A DNA stretch of 64,000 nucleotides from Streptomyces sp. NBC_01233 (GTDB lineage: Bacteria > Actinomycetota > Actinomycetes > Streptomycetales > Streptomycetaceae): positions 9,962,501-10,026,500 of the forward strand of contig NZ_CP108514.1 of assembly GCF_035989305.1 (NCBI RefSeq), written 5' to 3'. The notes under the pieces were generated by a model. It did no database searches and was not told the DNA's origin. It was given only the letters and a program-made list of their open reading frames with translations. Position numbers and translations under genes: made by a program. Shown here piece after piece: positions 1-8,739 of the stretch (position 1 is its first letter; each line of letters begins with the position of its first letter).

Positions 1-930
1 TTCGACACAGGCGCCATCGAGACGGCCGCCACCCCGCAGATGGTCCTGGACACCGTCCGTGACGCTCTCATCGCCCACGCCGAAGGCCGCACCAGCGTCC
101 CGCCGCCCCTGCACATGGACTTCCCCCAGGCCAACGGGGACTGCCACGTGAAAGCCGGCTGGATCACCGACGCCCCCGACTTCACCGTCAAGATAGCGAC
201 CTGCTTCTACGGCCGCCCCGGCCTCGGCATGCCGTCCCACCACCACGGCCTGGTCTGCGTCATCAGCGCCGACACCGGGCAGATACGGGCCATCCTCAAT
301 GACCGCGGCCTGCTCACCGCCTGGCGCACGGCCGCCGCGGGCGCACTGGTCACGCATGCCATGGCCCGGCCCGCAGCCCTCACCCTGGGCCTCTTCGGCA
401 CCGGCGAACAGGCCCTCCTCCAGGCCGTCTGGCTGGCCAAACTCCGTCCCATCAGCGAGATACTCGTCCACGGCCGCAACCTGCACAACGCCTCGGCCCT
501 GTGCGAGGAACTCCACAAGAACGGCCTGCCGGCCCGGCCTGCCTCCGCACAGCAGGCCGCCGGCGCCGACATGATCATCACCACCACGCCCGCGACAGCA
601 CCCGTCCTGAACGCCGCCGACGTGCCCGAGGGCACTCACGTGACCGGCATCGGCACGGACATGCCCCACAAGAACGAACTGCCACCGGCGCTCTTCCACC
701 GCGCACAGCTCATCGCAACCGACGACCGTTCCCAGTGCCTCCACCACGGCGACTTCGGCCACGCCGTCCGCGCCGGCGCCACCGCGCAGGACAGCGACAT
801 CGCGGCCGGCCTGCTCCTCAAAACGCCCCCCGACCGCCCCGAAACGGCCATCACGGTCGCCGATCTCACCGGTGTGGGCGCCCTCGATGCGGCACTCGCC
901 TCGGCCGTCCTCCACCAGCTCCTACGGTAA
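1..930 (+). CDS. Ornithine cyclodeaminase/mu-crystallin family protein, 5' partial
   Basis: The frame is open from base 1, so the gene starts outside the window; the first internal ATG is at 40. The protein resembles the ornithine cyclodeaminase/alanine dehydrogenase/mu-crystallin family: a Rossmann dinucleotide-binding motif GLFGTGEQA sits mid-protein, and a conserved GIGTDMPHKNEL stretch follows where the family has its GSxxPxxxEL region. Members bind NAD(P) and act on amino acids or imines, often making siderophore or antibiotic precursors. Substrate cannot be told. Length from 40 is 296 aa, close to a full family member, so little is missing. Confidence 0.8.
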   Translation, partial: FDTGAIETAATPQMVLDTVRDALIAHAEGRTSVPPPLHMDFPQANGDCHVKAGWITDAPDFTVKIATCFYGRPGLGMPSHHHGLVCVISADTGQIRAILNDRGLLTAWRTAAAGALVTHAMARPAALTLGLFGTGEQALLQAVWLAKLRPISEILVHGRNLHNASALCEELHKNGLPARPASAQQAAGADMIITTTPATAPVLNAADVPEGTHVTGIGTDMPHKNELPPALFHRAQLIATDDRSQCLHHGDFGHAVRAGATAQDSDIAAGLLLKTPPDRPETAITVADLTGVGALDAALASAVLHQLLR

Positions 931-1128
931 CCACCCAGCCGGACAGGCGACCGCAGGCGGCGCCTGCTGGATCGTGGGCGCGGGACAAGACGGCTCGGTC
1001 ACGGGACACGAGCCGGCCTTGGCGTCACCGCCACCACGGGCACGCCCGGAGTGGTCCGGCACGCGGTCGCCTACGCCGACCCGGGGGAGGAATCCGTGTG
1101 CAGGCGGCACGACTGCGGCGGCATCGTC

Positions 1129-1160
1129 CCGGCGTCATGGTGCCGGCGTCATGGTGCCGG
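1129..1160. repeat. 14-bp tandem duplication in the 931-1295 intergenic region
   Basis: The unit ccggcgtcatggtg occurs twice in direct contact (1129-1142 and 1143-1156), followed by a partial ccgg. The surrounding 365 bp between the stop at 930 and the stop of the reverse-strand lipoprotein at 1296 holds no recognisable gene. Confidence 0.8.
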
Positions 1161-1295
1161 AACACGGGAGCGCTGCGCCTGTGACGGAGTGGCACCCCGG
1201 AGGCGGGATCCGTTGCACGGACCTGCGCCTGGGCCGTCCGGCTGGCGGAAGCCGTGGCCGGGGACGGCGGCATGATGCCGCGCGGGCCGCACAGG

Positions 1296-2027
1296 TCAGG
1301 GGGTGCGGGCGGCCGCGGTGACGGCGGCGTCTTCCGTTTTCAGGGTGACGGTCGGGGTGGGGCCGGTGCCGGTGATCTCCAGGACCGCAACGCCGCCCAT
1401 GAAGCGCAGGTCGACCCGGGTGCTGTCGCCGTCGGGAATCCGGTGGATCCGGGCCGCCGGGTAGTCCAGTCCGGCGAGGGCGGTCCGCAGCGCCCCGTGG
1501 TCGGCGGGCGCGGCCTTCCGCAGGGCCTCGGTGATCCGGCGCGTGTGCCGGTCTGCGACGCAGCGCTCCGCCTCGGTCAGCGGTGCCTCCGCCACCGTGC
1601 CCGGATGGGTCGGCGTCGCGGCGGGAAGGGGCGGCGCCGGGTCGTCGAGCGGGACCGGGATCGACCCGTCCGCGTCCGGAATGCCGGGCGGCGTCTGCCC
1701 CGGGCCGTAGCGGGGCGTGACCGGCCCGGACCCGCCCGGCAGGTCCTCGGGGCGGGGCGCCCCGCCCCACGCTGCCTCGGGTCGGGGCACATCGGCCCCG
1801 CCCTTATCGGCGGGGGCTCCGGGGGAGCACTCCGCCAGGAACCCGGTCGTCATCTCCAGGAAGCGGATTTCCGCCGCGTCGGCCCCGGACGCCTGCGATG
1901 CGGCGGCCGGAAGCGCCTCGCCGGCGGGGGACCGGTCGGCGTCCGCGTTCGGGACGCCGCAGGCGGAGAGGGCCAGGGCGCCGAGCACGGCCGCCATCAG
2001 GGGCTTCGGGAGAGAGATCGTTCGCAT
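1296..2027 (-). CDS. Putative lipoprotein, function unknown
   Basis: A 243-aa protein with a basic N-terminus, a hydrophobic stretch and a lipobox LSAC (Cys at about residue 23), so it should be exported and lipidated. The mature part is Pro/Ala/Gly rich in the middle (about residues 70-150), suggesting a flexible linker, followed by a more ordered C-terminal part with alternating hydrophobics. I do not recognise the family. The gene is transcribed toward 1296, and an 18-bp palindrome lies 35 bp upstream of its start. Confidence 0.7.
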   Translation of the reverse strand: MRTISLPKPLMAAVLGALALSACGVPNADADRSPAGEALPAAASQASGADAAEIRFLEMTTGFLAECSPGAPADKGGADVPRPEAAWGGAPRPEDLPGGSGPVTPRYGPGQTPPGIPDADGSIPVPLDDPAPPLPAATPTHPGTVAEAPLTEAERCVADRHTRRITEALRKAAPADHGALRTALAGLDYPAARIHRIPDGDSTRVDLRFMGGVAVLEITGTGPTPTVTLKTEDAAVTAAARTP

Positions 2028-2061
2028 GACCGCAGCTTGCCGGTGGACCGCTGCCCAGAAC

Positions 2062-2079
2062 GTGAGTACGCGTACTCAC
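2062..2079. promoter_or_regulatory. Perfect 18-bp palindrome upstream of the lipoprotein gene
   Basis: GTGAGTACGCGTACTCAC is self-complementary over all 18 bases and lies 35 bp upstream of the reverse-strand start at 2027. A further tgagtac half-site lies at about 2100. The size and position fit an operator for a dimeric repressor such as a TetR-family protein; the regulator is not identified. Confidence 0.55.
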
Positions 2080-2114
2080 TTCCGGGCTCCGGACCGCCGA
2101 TGAGTACCCCGTCC

Positions 2115-2283
2115 CCGGCCGCTGACCGCCGTGCAGGGTCACCCCCGGCACCACGTCCGCCAGCCGGACACCGGCCGCCGAGACCCGCCCCAGGTAGGAG
2201 AAGTGGCGCGGCCGGTCGACCGTCCACCCCTGCTCGCGAGGGTTCCGGTCGGGGTCGATCGCGGCAAGCCGAGCGGCCTGCCG
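2115..2283 (-). pseudogene. Helicase-associated (HA) domain fragment
   Basis: A frame without a plausible start reads RQAARLAAIDPDRNP, then DVVPGVTLHGG. This resembles the repeated helicase-associated domains of large Streptomyces helicase-like proteins (IDPDWNP and PGVTVHGEDVG blocks). It ends abruptly on both sides. A second piece of the same kind lies at 3259-3450, so both may derive from one lost gene. Recognition is from memory of the family pattern. Confidence 0.4.
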
Positions 2284-2309
2284 TGGGGGTAGGGGATCAG
2301 GCCGTGTGT

Positions 2310-2933
2310 TCAGGCGCCGAGGTGTGCCCCGTCGCCGGTGCCGAGGAGGGGGACGGCGAGCCGGCGTTCGACGGCGTTGGGCAGCGACCACAGTGCGGTA
2401 CGCCGCTTCCGGTCCTGCGTGCCTTGGCGGTCGGCGCGGCGGATCCCGGGTACGGCGAGGGCCAGGGCGGTCAGGGACGCGGCCAGCCCGGCGCCGAGGA
2501 GTGCACCGGCGTGTAGGGCCCCGTCCGCCAGGGCGAACGGAAGCGCGAACCCGAGGCAGAGCGTGCCGAGGCCGCCGAAGACGGCCAGCATCCACCACAG
2601 CGGGGTGAGCGGGTGCTCGTCGCGCAGGTGGTCGACCAGTTGCCGGTCGGTCGGACGCTGCCGGCGGTGCTCTTGGGCGGCCGCGAACAGCTCGGCCCGC
2701 CCGCGCAGCGCCCAGACGGCGCGCACCCCCACCCATGCGACGGGCAACAGGAACAGCGTCACCATCACCAGGACCGCCTGAACCGTCCGCGGCACCGGCG
2801 CCCAGCCGGAGGCGTCGGCCACCGCGGATGCCACGGCGGCTCCCGCAACCGCAGCCCCCGCCGTGCTGGTGGCCACGAGCCATTGCCGGGCCCGCCGCAC
2901 CCGAGCGCTGAGAGGGAACTCGACCGCGTCCAA
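2310..2933 (-). CDS. Membrane protein, function unknown
   Basis: A 207-aa protein with four likely membrane segments arranged as two hairpins: about residues 20-40 and 50-72, then about 112-132 and 138-162. A charged, Arg/Gln-rich loop (about 78-108) connects the pairs and should be cytoplasmic. The C-terminal tail is basic and then Gly-rich. No enzyme motif is visible and I do not recognise the family. Confidence 0.65.
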   Translation of the reverse strand: MDAVEFPLSARVRRARQWLVATSTAGAAVAGAAVASAVADASGWAPVPRTVQAVLVMVTLFLLPVAWVGVRAVWALRGRAELFAAAQEHRRQRPTDRQLVDHLRDEHPLTPLWWMLAVFGGLGTLCLGFALPFALADGALHAGALLGAGLAASLTALALAVPGIRRADRQGTQDRKRRTALWSLPNAVERRLAVPLLGTGDGAHLGA

Positions 2934-3003
2934 AGTCTTCTCCGTTCGATGACCGCAGGTACTCTACGCAGCCCGCAGAGGAAGCGGGAACGTCCTCATG
3001 GAC

Positions 3004-3240
3004 TCACTGCGGTCCCTGGTTTCGGAGATCTTCGAGGCGCTCGATGTCGCCGTGGACCGACTCCTGCTCCTCAGCGGTGAGGTGAACCGCGGCGGCCCCA
3101 TCGAGGGCGGTCGTCATGGTCTCCCTGTCACCGAGGCGCCCGGCGGTATCCGCTCGCAGGACCAGGAGGCGCAGCAGTTGCGCCGGTGTGGGGCGCTCGT
3201 CCTCCAGGCGGAGGACGCGATCGATGATCTTTGCAGCACC
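3004..3240 (-). pseudogene. C-terminal fragment of an unidentified helical protein
   Basis: The reverse strand reads a coding-like stretch containing AAKIIDRVLRLEDERPTPAQL and LTAEEQESVHGDIERLEDL before a stop at 3004. An in-frame TGA at 3259-3261 lies upstream and no start codon precedes the conserved-looking part, so the N-terminus is gone. The helical, acidic composition resembles C-termini of TPR-type regulators, but this is a guess. A forward-strand ATG frame at 2998-3246 overlaps it and looks less protein-like. Confidence 0.3.
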
Positions 3241-3258
3241 CGCTGATGATCCGCTCGC

Positions 3259-3450
3259 TCAGGCGCCGAGCGGACGGGGAGGTCCCCACCGCGCGTCGCG
3301 GTCGGCATGGCCCCGGACACCGATCCGGCGTAGCTCGGCCACGTCCGTCAGGTCCCCGGAACCGCTCTCGCGGGCCTTGGCCCGGGTTTCCTTCGTGGGG
3401 GCCAGGGGCTGGACGCCGAGCTGGTCCAGGCGCCCGCGCTGCCCCGTCCA
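3259..3450 (-). pseudogene. Second helicase-associated domain fragment
   Basis: The reverse strand reads QRGRLDQLGVQPLAPTKETRAKA, which matches the inter-repeat linker pattern of helicase-associated proteins (QRERLEALGV plus a Pro/Ala-rich segment). It stops at 3259 and has no start codon upstream. Together with 2115-2283 it suggests a deleted HA-domain protein. Confidence 0.35.
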
Positions 3451-4030
3451 TCAGCCCGGCCCGGAACGGTTGAGCAGCTCGTGAGCGCGGGCCGCTTCCC
3501 CATCGGCCGCGTCCACCGCGTCCTGCGCCGCTTGGCGGGCCCGGCGCCCGATCTCGGAGCGCATCCGCATCCGCATCTGTGCGCTGCACGCGGCGGCCCG
3601 GGGTGCCCGTTCTCGCGACCCGCCGGCAGTGCTCCCGTACGCCTGGGTCGGGTCCCGTTCCGGTCGGCCGGCACTCGGGGAGCGCTCCCGCGGTTTCGCC
3701 CGCCGGTTCCAGCCGTACGAGCCCCAGCGGGCCGCCAGAAGTCGCGTGGCGAGCCGGGCGAACCGATTCAACCGGGTTTCCTCTCCGACAAGGTCACTGG
3801 ACGTTCTTCGGGGCCCGGGGCCCGGGGCCGGGACTTCATCTGCGGCCTTGGGTACTCCATCCGGGGCTTCCCACGCCCGCCCTGGCCGCACCCGCCCCCT
3901 ACGCCACGGTCCACGCGGTGCAGGCGACACCGGGCCGTCGGGCCGCCTTCCGACTCGCCCGAACCGTCCCCGGCGCGACAGCATGGGAGGGGGCGGTCGG
4001 CGGGCTCCTCGGGAGGAGGCGATACGAACA

Positions 4031-6463
4031 GTGAACAGACGTCGCTTTGCGTTCTGCGGGGCAGAGCTGGCCGCTGTCTATGTGGTCGCCGATCAGGCCA
4101 GGGAACTCCATCTGGCCGAGCTGACCGGAAACCGTGACGTCCTCTACGGACTGCCCGCGATCCTCGCCGTGGCCAGCCATTCGCCCGCCGCCAACGCCTT
4201 CCGCGACGGCCGCCCGCTGTGGCTGACTCCCAAAGAACTCGCCACGTTCGTCGAGGACGATCCCCACCATTTCCCCACCCGGATCCGGGAAGGCGACCCC
4301 GACTCGCCGGCCAGGATCTCGCTCGGCGCGCTGCCGCTGGGACACGGCGACCAGGAGCGCGGATGCCTGATCGTCGCCGGCGAGGTCGGGGACGGCTTCA
4401 GCGCCGACGACCGCAGCCTTCTGGAGCTCTACGCCGACCAGGTGGCCGCGGGACTCGAATCCGTCGCCGCTCGCTTCGCCGGACGCAAATCCCCGCAGGC
4501 ACATCTGAGCCAGTCCCTGGTGCCCCACCAAGGCGGAGCGTTCATCCTGGAACTGAGCACCGGCCGCATGGAGGCCCACGCGCACGTTCTGGAACTGCTC
4601 GGTCTGCCTCCCGAGCAGTTCGACGGGCAGGTGGAGACCCTGCTGGCCTGCGCCGTCCCCGACGACATGCCCGCACTGATGGCGGTCGTGGAGCCGGACC
4701 GGTTGGCCGCCGTCGGACAGCAGCTGGCATTCCGCATCCGCCGCCCGAACGGGGAGCTGCGCTGGCTGGGGCTGCGCTGCCGCGTCGAGGTGGACTCCGA
4801 CGGCACACCGCAGCGGGTCCTCGGCGTGGTGGCCGACGCCACCTATCTGCGCCCCAGCGCCGACGAGGTCTCCCTCGTGCAGCGGCTGTCGGCCACGCTT
4901 GCGGGAGCGGCGACCATCCGAGAGGTCAGCCGGCTGGCGGTGGCCGCCCTGCGCGAGCCGCTCGGCGCCTCCCGGGTCGCGATCGGCGAACTGGAACCCG
5001 AACGGCTCATCGTCACCGCCCTCGACCCTCCGGAGCCCGATGCCTGGCCCGAGGTCTGGCGCTCGGAATGGCGGTCCGAGTGGCCCGACGTGTCGCTCAG
5101 CGAGCTCCCCACCCTGCAGAGCGCGCTGCGCGGGGGGCACCTGAGCCTGTGGCCGCCGGGCGCGGTTCTCGAACCCGGTCTCCTGGGCGTCGGGCCCGGC
5201 GGTCTCGCGGTGGTGCCGCTGCCCGCCGAAGGCAGGATCGTCGGGGTGTGCCTGGTGGGGTGGGACGGGGAACACCGGTTCGGACCGGAGGAGCGGTCAC
5301 TGCTGACCGCGACCGCGGGGCTGGTGGGGCAGGCTCTGGTGCGCGCCCACGCCCTGGACGCGGGCCACGAACTCGCCACCATGCTCCAGCGCAGCCTGCT
5401 GCCCCGTAAGCTCCCGGAGCTGCCCGGCGGGGTCGCCGTCGCCCGCTACCTGCCCGCGACGGCGGGACTCGAGGTCGGCGGAGACTGGTACGACGTCATC
5501 CCGCTCGGTGACGGACACCTGGCGTTCGTCATCGGGGACGTACAGGGGCACAGCGCGGGAGCCGCCACCATCATGGGCCAGATGCGCACGGCGGTCAGAG
5601 CCTACGCGGTGGAGGGCCACCCGCCCGATGTGGTGGTCGCGCGGGCCAACCGTCTGCTCGTCGGCATGGAGACCGATCTGTTCGCCACCTGTACGTACGT
5701 GGACCTGGACATGGAGGAGGGCATCGCCAGGGTCGTACGGGCCGGCCATCTGCCGCCGATACTGCGCCATCCCGACGGCGTGACGGAGGAGTTGGCAGTC
5801 GAGGGCGGGCCTCCCCTGGGCGTGCTCGCCGACGCCGATTTCCCCATAACCGAGGCGGGGCTGCTCCCCGGAACCGTACTCGTCCTGCTGACGGACGGCC
5901 TGGTCGAGTCCTCCAGGCTGCCCCTGGAGGAGGGCATGCGGCGGGTGCGCGATGTGCTCGCCGCGGCCGACCCGGTCGATCCCGGAGGGGTCGCCGACGA
6001 GCTGGTCTTCGGCGTGGGCCGCCGCGACGACGACGTGGCGTTGCTGCTGCTGCGCTACGACGGCACACAGGGCCGGCCGATGCGGAGCCACTGGACGGTG
6101 TGGCGGCTGCCCGACGCGGTCCTGCACGCGCGCCGCTTCACCGCGCGCACCCTGCGGTCCTGGGGAGTGGTGGAGGAACTCGACGCAGCTCTGCTGGTCG
6201 TGTCCGAGCTGGTCACCAACGCCATCGCGCACACGCAGGGCGAGGTGGGGATGGACCTGACCCTGTCGGCGGACCGGCTGCGGATCGCGGTGAACGACGC
6301 GTCGCCGCGCAGCCCCGTCAAACCGGCATGGGTGAGCTGGGAGTCGACGGGCGGTCGCGGGCTGCTCATCGTCGACGCGACGACGATGGCCTGGGGCTCG
6401 GTGCCGCTCAGCGGCGGCAAGCAGGTGTGGGCCGAGATCCCCTGGCACCGCGCGAGCGCCTGA
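4031..6463 (+). CDS. GAF-PAS-GAF SpoIIE phosphatase with C-terminal anti-sigma-type ATPase domain
   Basis: GTG 4031 is chosen because GGAGGAGG lies at 4012-4019; the frame is open further upstream but that part is not protein-like. The 810-aa protein has a GAF domain (about 10-150), a PAS domain (about 165-275), a second GAF (about 290-450), a PP2C-type SpoIIE phosphatase (about 470-660; GGDWYDVIPL, IGDVQGHS, LLTDGLVESS, DDDVALLL) and a HATPase_c domain (about 680-805; ELVTNAIAHTQG, GGRGLLIVDA). Such proteins dephosphorylate anti-sigma-factor antagonists and can phosphorylate them through the RsbW-like domain, in partner-switching stress signalling. No STAS antagonist gene is adjacent. Confidence 0.9.
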   Translation: MNRRRFAFCGAELAAVYVVADQARELHLAELTGNRDVLYGLPAILAVASHSPAANAFRDGRPLWLTPKELATFVEDDPHHFPTRIREGDPDSPARISLGALPLGHGDQERGCLIVAGEVGDGFSADDRSLLELYADQVAAGLESVAARFAGRKSPQAHLSQSLVPHQGGAFILELSTGRMEAHAHVLELLGLPPEQFDGQVETLLACAVPDDMPALMAVVEPDRLAAVGQQLAFRIRRPNGELRWLGLRCRVEVDSDGTPQRVLGVVADATYLRPSADEVSLVQRLSATLAGAATIREVSRLAVAALREPLGASRVAIGELEPERLIVTALDPPEPDAWPEVWRSEWRSEWPDVSLSELPTLQSALRGGHLSLWPPGAVLEPGLLGVGPGGLAVVPLPAEGRIVGVCLVGWDGEHRFGPEERSLLTATAGLVGQALVRAHALDAGHELATMLQRSLLPRKLPELPGGVAVARYLPATAGLEVGGDWYDVIPLGDGHLAFVIGDVQGHSAGAATIMGQMRTAVRAYAVEGHPPDVVVARANRLLVGMETDLFATCTYVDLDMEEGIARVVRAGHLPPILRHPDGVTEELAVEGGPPLGVLADADFPITEAGLLPGTVLVLLTDGLVESSRLPLEEGMRRVRDVLAAADPVDPGGVADELVFGVGRRDDDVALLLLRYDGTQGRPMRSHWTVWRLPDAVLHARRFTARTLRSWGVVEELDAALLVVSELVTNAIAHTQGEVGMDLTLSADRLRIAVNDASPRSPVKPAWVSWESTGGRGLLIVDATTMAWGSVPLSGGKQVWAEIPWHRASA

Positions 6464-6512
6464 AGCGGAGGCGGGGGTTGCGTCCCGTCACGACTTCGCT
6501 CCCGCCGCGGTG

Positions 6513-6544
6513 CTCACGTGCGGCCGGCCTCACGTGCGGCCGGC
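6513..6544. repeat. 16-bp tandem duplication at the end of the antiporter remnant
   Basis: ctcacgtgcggccggc occurs twice back to back (6513-6528, 6529-6544). It spans the stop codon of the reverse-strand antiporter fragment (stop at 6530), so the duplication may have altered the last codons or the transcript end. Confidence 0.75.
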
Positions 6545-6960
6545 CGGATCCTGGTCCCGGGCCGCTTCAGGGGACTTCGCGGGGGAGGGCACGGCGGTCA
6601 GCACGGGTGCGCTGCGCGTGCGGCGCCGGGTGATCCGGGCGGCCACGGGTTGCGTGTAGCGGGCCGTGAGCGGCCCGATCACGACGAGGAGCAGGACGTA
6701 GGCGGTGGCCAGGGGTCCCAGTGCCGGTTCGATCCCTGCGGTGACGGCCAGGCCGGCGATGACGATGGAGAACTCGCCCCGCGCGACCAGCGTGCCGCCG
6801 GCACGCCAGCGCCCCTTGACGCCTGTCCCGGCCCGCTTGGCGGCCCAGTAGCCGGTGGCGATCTTCGTGAGCGCGGTGACCACGGCCAGCGCGAGTGCGG
6901 GGAGCAGGACCGGCGGGATGCTGGCCGGGTAGGTGTGGAGGCCGAAGAAGAGTGTCCGGA
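6530..6960 (-). pseudogene. C-terminal part of a cation:proton antiporter
   Basis: The fragment reads RTLFFGLHTYPA, then LALAVVTALTKIATGYWAAKR, ARGEFSIVIAGLAV and a last membrane segment: the final helices of a KefB/CPA2-type monovalent cation:proton antiporter. The first roughly 300 residues are missing. Upstream sequence switches at about 6961, in a different frame, to the N-terminal part of the antiporter's usual regulatory subunit. An internal deletion thus removed the end of one gene and the start of the next. Confidence 0.75.
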
Positions 6961-7224
6961 CGGCTCGATCCGCTCGGCCACCAGACCTAGATCGGTGGTG
7001 TGGAGAACGTTGGGGCTGTGGTGCGCGGGCATGAGCGCGTCGATGAACGAGGCCGTCTCCGCACCCGTCAGGTGCAGGGACTGCGCACAGGCATCGGGGT
7101 CGTCAGCCCGGTAGACGTTCACGGTCCGGGTGCCGTCCCGGTGCGCGACGACCGACAGGTGCCGGTGCTCGCGGGTGGTGAGGTCGTACTGGACCCCGAT
7201 GCCGGGCAGCGGTGTGGTGCTCAT
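6961..7224 (-). pseudogene. N-terminal part of a cation:proton antiporter regulatory subunit (TrkA-C family)
   Basis: From ATG 7224 the reverse strand reads MSTTPLPGIGVQYDL, then HRHLSVVAHRDGTRTVNVY and LHTTDLGLVAERIEPSG. This matches the start of the short TrkA-C-domain subunit normally encoded just upstream of CPA2-type antiporters. The nucleotide-binding TrkA-C part is lost; after about 6961 the sequence is antiporter C-terminus in another frame. Neither protein can be functional. Confidence 0.7.
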
Positions 7225-7568
7225 CCGTGGAGCAGGCACAGCTCTGTCCCCCCTTGCCCTGTGCTCGACTGCGGTGCGGCGCCGGGTGGATGCGAGGCAG
7301 GATCCGCTCCGGCGCGGGCTCATCGTGCCACTTCACAGCAGGGGCGGCATATGGGTGCCGGCACGGATGGACAACGCCCCGACAAGGCGAAGGGGTGAGC
7401 AGGCCCGCGGGGACGGTGCGCCTGCTCGTACGGGACAACGGCACGGGCATCCGCCGCCTCGCCGCCGAGGGCGCCGGGATCAACTGGCTCTTCTTCGGCG
7501 AACAGCAACGCGTCGCCGACAAGAGGTACGTTCGCGACGTCTGTTGATCCGGTACCGATCCGCGTCGG
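7225..7568. other. Intergenic stretch without a supportable gene
   Basis: No frame on either strand has a start, ribosome site and recognisable content. A forward frame contains VRDNGTGI, reminiscent of a histidine-kinase N box, but nothing around it fits a kinase. Confidence 0.5.
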
Positions 7569-8732
7569 TCAGTGACTCCGGCGGGCGTTGAGCCGGGCGG
7601 CCTGCCGCGTCAGGTGGTCGCGCTCGGCGGTGTTGGGGGCCTTCAGGGCCGCCTCGGCGTACAGGCGCGCCGCCGTCACCAGGTCGCCGTCGCGCTCGTG
7701 GAGGTACGCCGCCACCGCGGCGTGGCGGGGCAGTGAGTCGTCCAGCGCCGCGAGCGCCGCCAGGCCGGCGCGTGGCCCGTCGGCCTCGCCCACGGCCACC
7801 GCGCGGTTGAGCCGGACGACCGGGTTGTCGGTCAGGCGCGCGAGCTCGTCGTACCACTCGACGATCTGCACCCAGTCGGTCTCCTCGGCGGCGGGCGCGT
7901 CGGCGTGCAGGGCCGCGATGGCGGCCTGGGCCTGGAACTCGCCCAGCCGGTCGCGGGCGAGGGCCGTCTGCAGGATCCCGACGCCCTCGGCGATCAACCT
8001 GGTGTCCCACCGGCCGCGGTCCTGCTCGGCGAGCCGCACCAGGCTGCCGTCGGACGCGGTCCGGGCGGCGCGCCGGGCATGGTGGAGCAGCATGAGGGCG
8101 AGCAGCCCCGCCACCTCGGGGTGGTCGATCGCGGCCGCGAGCTGCCGGGTGAGCCGGATGGCCTCGGCGGCGAGGTCGACGTCGCCGGAGTAGCCCTCGT
8201 TGAAGACCAGGTAGAGGACGCGCAGCACGGTGGCGACGTCGCCGGGCTGATCGAACCGCACGCCCGAGACGGTGCGCTTGGCCCGGCTGATGCGCTGCGC
8301 CATGGTCGCCTCGGGCACCAGGTAGGCCTGGGCGATCTGGCGGGTGGTCAGGCCGCCGACGGCGCGCAGCGTGAGCGCCACCGCGGACGACGGCGTGAGC
8401 GACGGGTGGGCGCACAGGAAGTAGAGCTGGAGCGTGTCGTCCGTCTCGGGCGCCGGACCGGGCGCCGGCTCCTCGTCGACGAGGTCCTCACGTCGGCGCC
8501 GGGCGGCGTCCGAGCGGGTCGCGTCGAGGAACCGGCGCCAGGCCACGGTGACCAGCCAGGCCCTCGGGTCCCGCGGCAGGTCGTCCGGCCAGACGCGGAC
8601 GGCCTCCAGCAGCGCGTCCTGTACGGCGTCCTCGGCCGCCGCGAAGTCGGCTCCGCGGCGGACGAGGATGCCGAGCACGCTCGGCGTGAAGCTCCGGAGC
8701 AGGGCCTCGTTCACCGGGTTCACGTCGTTCAT
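7569..8732 (-). CDS. ECF42-type RNA polymerase sigma factor with C-terminal TPR-like extension
   Basis: A 387-aa sigma factor: region 2 at about residues 8-75 (AAEDAVQDALLEAVRVWP), region 4 at about 110-160 (LTTRQIAQAYLVPEATMAQRI), then a long helical C-terminal domain (about 180-385) as in the DUF6596/ECF42 group. ECF42 sigma factors lack a classical anti-sigma factor and are genetically linked to DGPF proteins. That is the case here: the DGPF gene lies 7 bp upstream on the same strand, and the sigma gene's ribosome site (CGGAG) overlaps the DGPF stop, implying translational coupling. Likely regulates its own operon. Confidence 0.9.
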   Translation of the reverse strand: MNDVNPVNEALLRSFTPSVLGILVRRGADFAAAEDAVQDALLEAVRVWPDDLPRDPRAWLVTVAWRRFLDATRSDAARRRREDLVDEEPAPGPAPETDDTLQLYFLCAHPSLTPSSAVALTLRAVGGLTTRQIAQAYLVPEATMAQRISRAKRTVSGVRFDQPGDVATVLRVLYLVFNEGYSGDVDLAAEAIRLTRQLAAAIDHPEVAGLLALMLLHHARRAARTASDGSLVRLAEQDRGRWDTRLIAEGVGILQTALARDRLGEFQAQAAIAALHADAPAAEETDWVQIVEWYDELARLTDNPVVRLNRAVAVGEADGPRAGLAALAALDDSLPRHAAVAAYLHERDGDLVTAARLYAEAALKAPNTAERDHLTRQAARLNARRSH

Positions 8733-8739
8733 CGGGAGG

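Noticed and set aside
7212..7547. VRDNGTGI motif resembling a histidine-kinase ATP-binding box
   Set aside because: No other kinase motif or helix-forming context around it; probably chance.
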